Assembly (NCBI GenBank): GCA_947371645.1
Contig: CANBQJ010000184.1
Span: forward strand, 1-7,279
Direction of reading: 5' to 3'
DNA length: 7,279 nt
From: Burkholderiales bacterium
Lineage (GTDB): Bacteria > Pseudomonadota > Gammaproteobacteria > Burkholderiales > Burkholderiaceae
Shown here: piece by piece, positions 4,744 through 7,279 of the stretch
How positions within the stretch are numbered: the stretch's first letter is position 1
Layout: each line of letters opens with the position of its first letter
Translations under genes and position numbers: made by a program
The notes under the pieces: model-generated
The model's input: only the letters and a program-made list of their open reading frames with translations
What the model was told of the DNA's origin: nothing
Database searches by the model: none

Positions 4744-6851
4744 CCTTGCTTTTGATGCTGCCAGCGTGACTTTTGTCCCTGCTTGCAGGTTTGCTCAAGG
4801 ACCTGCTCGAGATCTCGCTTGGTGTGTGACCACTTGAGGATGGTCATCACAGCCTCTTTCTGCGTTGCCAAGTAACCTTGGCCGATCTTCATTGAATTGA
4901 CGTCAAAGGCATTGCTGTCCAGCAAGATGTGCAAAAGCTGCCCTTTGGTTTCTGGCAGCGCATGTTTCAATGCCTCGGGCTCTCGAAGCACACGCTTGGC
5001 AAGTTCATCTCGAGCTGCCGCACCATGAATGGCGTCATCGAACATGGCAATCACCTCGTTCCCCTGGCGAATGATGTCCGTTTGGGAAATCACACCGCCA
5101 GACGCGTAGTCCAGGCCCTTCGCAATCAGGTAAAACTGCAAGCGAACCAGGGCGAGATAGGCCTCCGTAGCGATCACCATCAACTTGCGGAAGTCAGTGT
5201 GATAAACCTGATAGAAGGCCCACTTGATGAATTCCGCAATGGTTGCAATCCCCACCTCTGCGCCCAACTTCCCGGCAGCACCCACGCCAAAGCATAAAGA
5301 CGCATGCGCGACGATGAGGAACGTGCCATTGGCAGGAAGATACTTGACCGACGCATTCAGGCCCGCACCCAGCCCCAACTGGCCTTCTGGCTGAGCCGAC
5401 ACCACCGCAAACGACTTGAAGGTTTTCTTCACGTCCTCGGGGTTGCGCCACTGCAATGCGCCCTGGAACTCCGCGCCGCCCGACGCCCCGGCAAACACCT
5501 TGAGCTCAGCGGCCGCGCCCTCTTCCTTGACGGCCTCTGTGCCGTTGAGCGCAGCCTTGCGACGCTGCCTCCGCAACGAAGCGTTGCGGCAAGGCCGCCC
5601 CTTCATGCGCGGCAGCTTGCCCTGGATGTCCTTGGATTCGATCGTGAGTGCCAGCTCACCCGCGATGCTGGCCCCGATGATTCCTTTCAACTCGATGCTC
5701 AGCACGCACTTGACCGCACCCAAGTCAACCGGCAGCCCTTTGCTGTCCGTGTAGCTCCACATCCACCCATCGCGCGATGGCATGTGCAGTTCTGCCTTGG
5801 CCTTGGCCTCGGCCAGCGCGCATTCGGCACTGCCCTCAGCCTTGACACCGACCCCCTTGTTGAAGGGCTCAAAGGTGGCATTCAAGCTAGCGCCCATCAT
5901 GTAGCGCATGAGTTGGCCTTCAGAACTCAGGTCAATGTCGCCTGTGAACCCACCCACAGCCATCTTGCCTGTGGTGGTGCTGACGCCTTTGCCACTTTTG
6001 TTCCAGGCATCCGCCCAATCGGTCAAACCACCCACGGTTTCAAACTTGAGATCTTTGAGTGACTTGGTTTCGAGCTTGACCTTTTTCAGCCTTTCTCCAA
6101 CCGCCTTACGCAGCTTTTCTCGGTCAATTTTGCGTTGCCCGGTCTTAATGTCCTTGGCCAGGACCTCCGTCCACTTGGTCGGGGCATCCTTGTCTTTGTA
6201 GATGGGCCAAGCGGGCTTGAACCTATCTTTGCGGGCGTAAACCAGCTTCTCTGGCAAGTCATACACCTTGTCTTGGATGCCAAGGCCGCCCTTGCCACTC
6301 TTCACATAAGAAAGCTTGTCGAGCGAAGCACTGCCCTTACCGGGAGTCGTGCTGCCGGATGCGCTCCTGTTATCAGACAACACAGGGATCAACTCGGCCA
6401 GGTTCTTGACTGCACCATCTGTCGAAGCCAGTGCCTTCAGGTTCTCCTGAACCTTGCCATGAGCAGTCTCCTGCCAGGTGAATGCAGCATCCAACATCTC
6501 GTCCAACTGGTCGAGCAGAAACTTGGTTTGCATGTCCTGCTTGCCACTTGCCAAAGTTCGGTCTACTTCATCCTGCAGCCTGGCGACCTCCTGATTGGCA
6601 GCCTGAAAATCGGCAATGGCGTAAGACCAACGGCGGCACTCGTTCTGAAAGGCTGTGATGTCAGCGGCAGGGACGACGATCAGGTCGCCAGTGGCCGTGT
6701 CCAGGTACACGGTGTCTTCGGGCTTGACCGGCAACACACTGGTGCTGTTGAGGGTCGTGTTGGTGGGGATGACACCCAAGGGGCTGGGCGGTGGCGCAGC
6801 GTCCGCCGACGAAGGGTTCGACCGCGTTTCTGAAGTGGAGTGAAAAGCCAT
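4740..6851 (-). CDS. Large VgrG-linked T6SS protein, candidate effector, C-terminally frameshifted
   Basis: A 703-residue frame starting 31 bases after vgrG in the same direction. Residues 1-40 are a Ser/Thr/Asn/Pro-rich leader without signal peptide, fitting delivery by T6SS. About 64-160 is helical and coiled-coil-like; 172-290 is Lys-rich and basic. About 295-580 is a Gly/Ala-rich region with alternating hydrophobic patterns (GEGQ-type turn at 311, RDGWMWSY at 360-367, GIIGASIAGELALTI at 390-404, VFAGASGGAEFQGALQW at 452-468, a hydrophobic stretch at 511-546) that resembles a family of large uncharacterised proteins I recall beside vgrG genes in Burkholderiales and Pseudomonas. About 580-687 is helical. 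No hydrolase, nuclease or peptidase motif was found; the hydrophobic segments could suit a membrane-acting toxin, which is inference. The last 16 residues appear to be an out-of-frame tail, with the real C-terminus in the 4495-4743 frame (about 785 residues in total). No good Shine-Dalgarno precedes ATG 6851, so coupling to vgrG translation is likely. Confidence 0.78.
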   Translation of the reverse strand: MAFHSTSETRSNPSSADAAPPPSPLGVIPTNTTLNSTSVLPVKPEDTVYLDTATGDLIVVPAADITAFQNECRRWSYAIADFQAANQEVARLQDEVDRTLASGKQDMQTKFLLDQLDEMLDAAFTWQETAHGKVQENLKALASTDGAVKNLAELIPVLSDNRSASGSTTPGKGSASLDKLSYVKSGKGGLGIQDKVYDLPEKLVYARKDRFKPAWPIYKDKDAPTKWTEVLAKDIKTGQRKIDREKLRKAVGERLKKVKLETKSLKDLKFETVGGLTDWADAWNKSGKGVSTTTGKMAVGGFTGDIDLSSEGQLMRYMMGASLNATFEPFNKGVGVKAEGSAECALAEAKAKAELHMPSRDGWMWSYTDSKGLPVDLGAVKCVLSIELKGIIGASIAGELALTIESKDIQGKLPRMKGRPCRNASLRRQRRKAALNGTEAVKEEGAAAELKVFAGASGGAEFQGALQWRNPEDVKKTFKSFAVVSAQPEGQLGLGAGLNASVKYLPANGTFLIVAHASLCFGVGAAGKLGAEVGIATIAEFIKWAFYQVYHTDFRKLMVIATEAYLALVRLQFYLIAKGLDYASGGVISQTDIIRQGNEVIAMFDDAIHGAAARDELAKRVLREPEALKHALPETKGQLLHILLDSNAFDVNSMKIGQGYLATQKEAVMTILKWSHTKRDLEQVLEQTCKQGQKSRWQHQKQG
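4788..4794 (-). other. Probable one-base frameshift site
   Basis: In the minus-strand frame the codons GAG CAA ACC (E686-Q687-T688) contain a run of three A. One more A would read GAG CAA AAC CTG and continue as Q-N-L-Q-A-G-T-K-V-T-L into the 4495-4743 frame. A stop in that second frame at about 4795-4797 means the shift must lie downstream of it (lower coordinates). The bases do not form a standard slippery heptamer, so a deletion, either natural or an assembly error, is favoured over programmed frameshifting. Confidence 0.6.
5554..5595. repeat. Nested palindrome inside the VgrG-linked gene
   Basis: CCGCAACG (5571-5578) and CGTTGCGG (5582-5589) are perfect 8-base arms around AAG. Outside them GCCTTGC (5554-5560) and GCAAGGC (5589-5595) are a second complementary pair, with a 10-base bulge at 5561-5570. 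On the minus strand the element encodes a basic, Cys- and Arg-rich stretch (PCRNASLRRQRRKA, about residues 420-433) unlike the surrounding Gly/Ala-rich protein. This suggests a short in-frame insertion of a REP-like element, though a naturally basic linker at a domain boundary is also possible. Confidence 0.45.
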
Positions 6852-6882
6852 GGCAGGTGGGTACCCAATCGAATAGCCAGGT

Positions 6883-7279
6883 TCAGGTCAAGAAGACCTT
6901 CAAGCGCTGCGCAGAAGATGTGTGGATGCGGCTGGTATGACCGGCCTCATCGGTGATTCCATGGATGATGGAACCGTCAGGCAACTCAATGCGATACGGG
7001 CGGAAAATCAATGGTTCTCCTGACAGCTCATCCTTGAGCACGATCTGCTCATCGAACAGCGTCTTGGCTGCAGGTGAGGCGAAGCCACTGGCCGAAGAGC
7101 TTCCCCCTCCCCCTAACTCCTTCATCGACGCCTTGAAACTCGCCGCCCCACTCGTGCCGATCTCGATGTTCCCCCCTTCGATCTTCACGTAGCCCCCGCC
7201 CCCGTTGAGCACGATCTTCTCGGGCGCGGTGATGAGGATGTCGGCGGCCGTGCTTTGCAAGTCCACAGCTTTCAGTGCC
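6883..7279 (-). CDS. vgrG: T6SS tip protein VgrG, C-terminal part (runs off the window)
   Basis: The frame is open through the right edge, so only the last 131 residues or so are present. They begin in the DUF2345 beta-prism typical of VgrG: A-L-K-A-V-D-L-Q-S-T-A-A-D-I-L-I-T-A-P, then GGGGYVKIEGGNIEIGTSG and ASFKASMKELGG, a pattern I know well from Burkholderiales VgrG proteins. After a Gly/Ser linker, a compact extension follows (DEQIVLKDELSGEPL, then RPYRIELPDG, GITDEAGHT and LKVFL), matching the transthyretin-like (TTR) tail seen on some VgrGs. VgrG trimers form the spike at the tip of the secretion tube; TTR tails are known in enteroaggregative E. coli VgrG1 to bind the effector Tle1. Here the gene just downstream is the natural candidate cargo. 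The GTG at 7266 is an internal valine codon, not the start. The spike and gp27/gp5-like domains lie beyond the window. Confidence 0.93.
   Translation of the reverse strand, partial: ALKAVDLQSTAADILITAPEKIVLNGGGGYVKIEGGNIEIGTSGAASFKASMKELGGGGSSSASGFASPAAKTLFDEQIVLKDELSGEPLIFRPYRIELPDGSIIHGITDEAGHTSRIHTSSAQRLKVFLT

Noticed and set aside
4740..4794. Programmed -1 frameshifting between the two minus-strand frames
   Set aside because: The bases around GAG CAA ACC do not form an X-XXY-YYZ slippery heptamer and no clear downstream stimulatory hairpin was seen; a one-base indel is simpler.
5304..6062. 252-codon + strand frame opposite the VgrG-linked gene
   Set aside because: Antisense shadow; the translation has no domain and the minus-strand frame fits a known type of T6SS-linked protein.

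Overview
The window looks like an accessory stretch of a high-GC betaproteobacterial chromosome, most likely order Burkholderiales and Comamonadaceae-like. The evidence is strong G/C bias at third codon positions, an HNH nuclease of a type common in that group, and a type VI secretion (T6SS) VgrG tail ending in a transthyretin-like extension. The assignment rests on protein resemblance judged by eye, not on a search.

Left part (1-1427): a small HNH endonuclease on the + strand, then about 875 bases without a credible gene. That gap is visibly more AT-rich than its neighbours. It holds several inverted repeats, a C10 tract inside a hairpin-like element, and a 16-base palindrome ahead of the next gene.

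Middle (1428-3304): a secreted lipase of the LIP (secretory lipase) family with a signal peptide, a complete Ser-Asp-His triad and an extra beta-rich C-terminal domain that resembles domains of actinobacterial secreted proteins. It ends in two tandem hairpins, the second a textbook intrinsic terminator, so it appears to be a single-gene transcription unit.

Right part (3449-7279): a T6SS cargo locus. On the minus strand, reading leftwards, are the 3' end of vgrG (DUF2345 plus TTR-like tail), a 31-base gap, and a long uncharacterised VgrG-linked protein that is the candidate effector. Its frame is broken near base 4790: the 703-residue frame ends in a poor-looking tail, while the next frame carries a plausible continuation to 4495, giving about 785 residues if one A is restored. 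Facing it on the + strand is an exported protein with a formylglycine-generating-enzyme (FGE/SUMF1) fold that lacks the catalytic cysteines. The two genes converge and their 3' ends overlap by 10 bases.

The most interesting possibility is that the exported FGE-like pseudoenzyme protects against, or otherwise works with, the VgrG-delivered protein. The sequence supports proximity and periplasmic export of the FGE-like protein; the functional pairing is inference.
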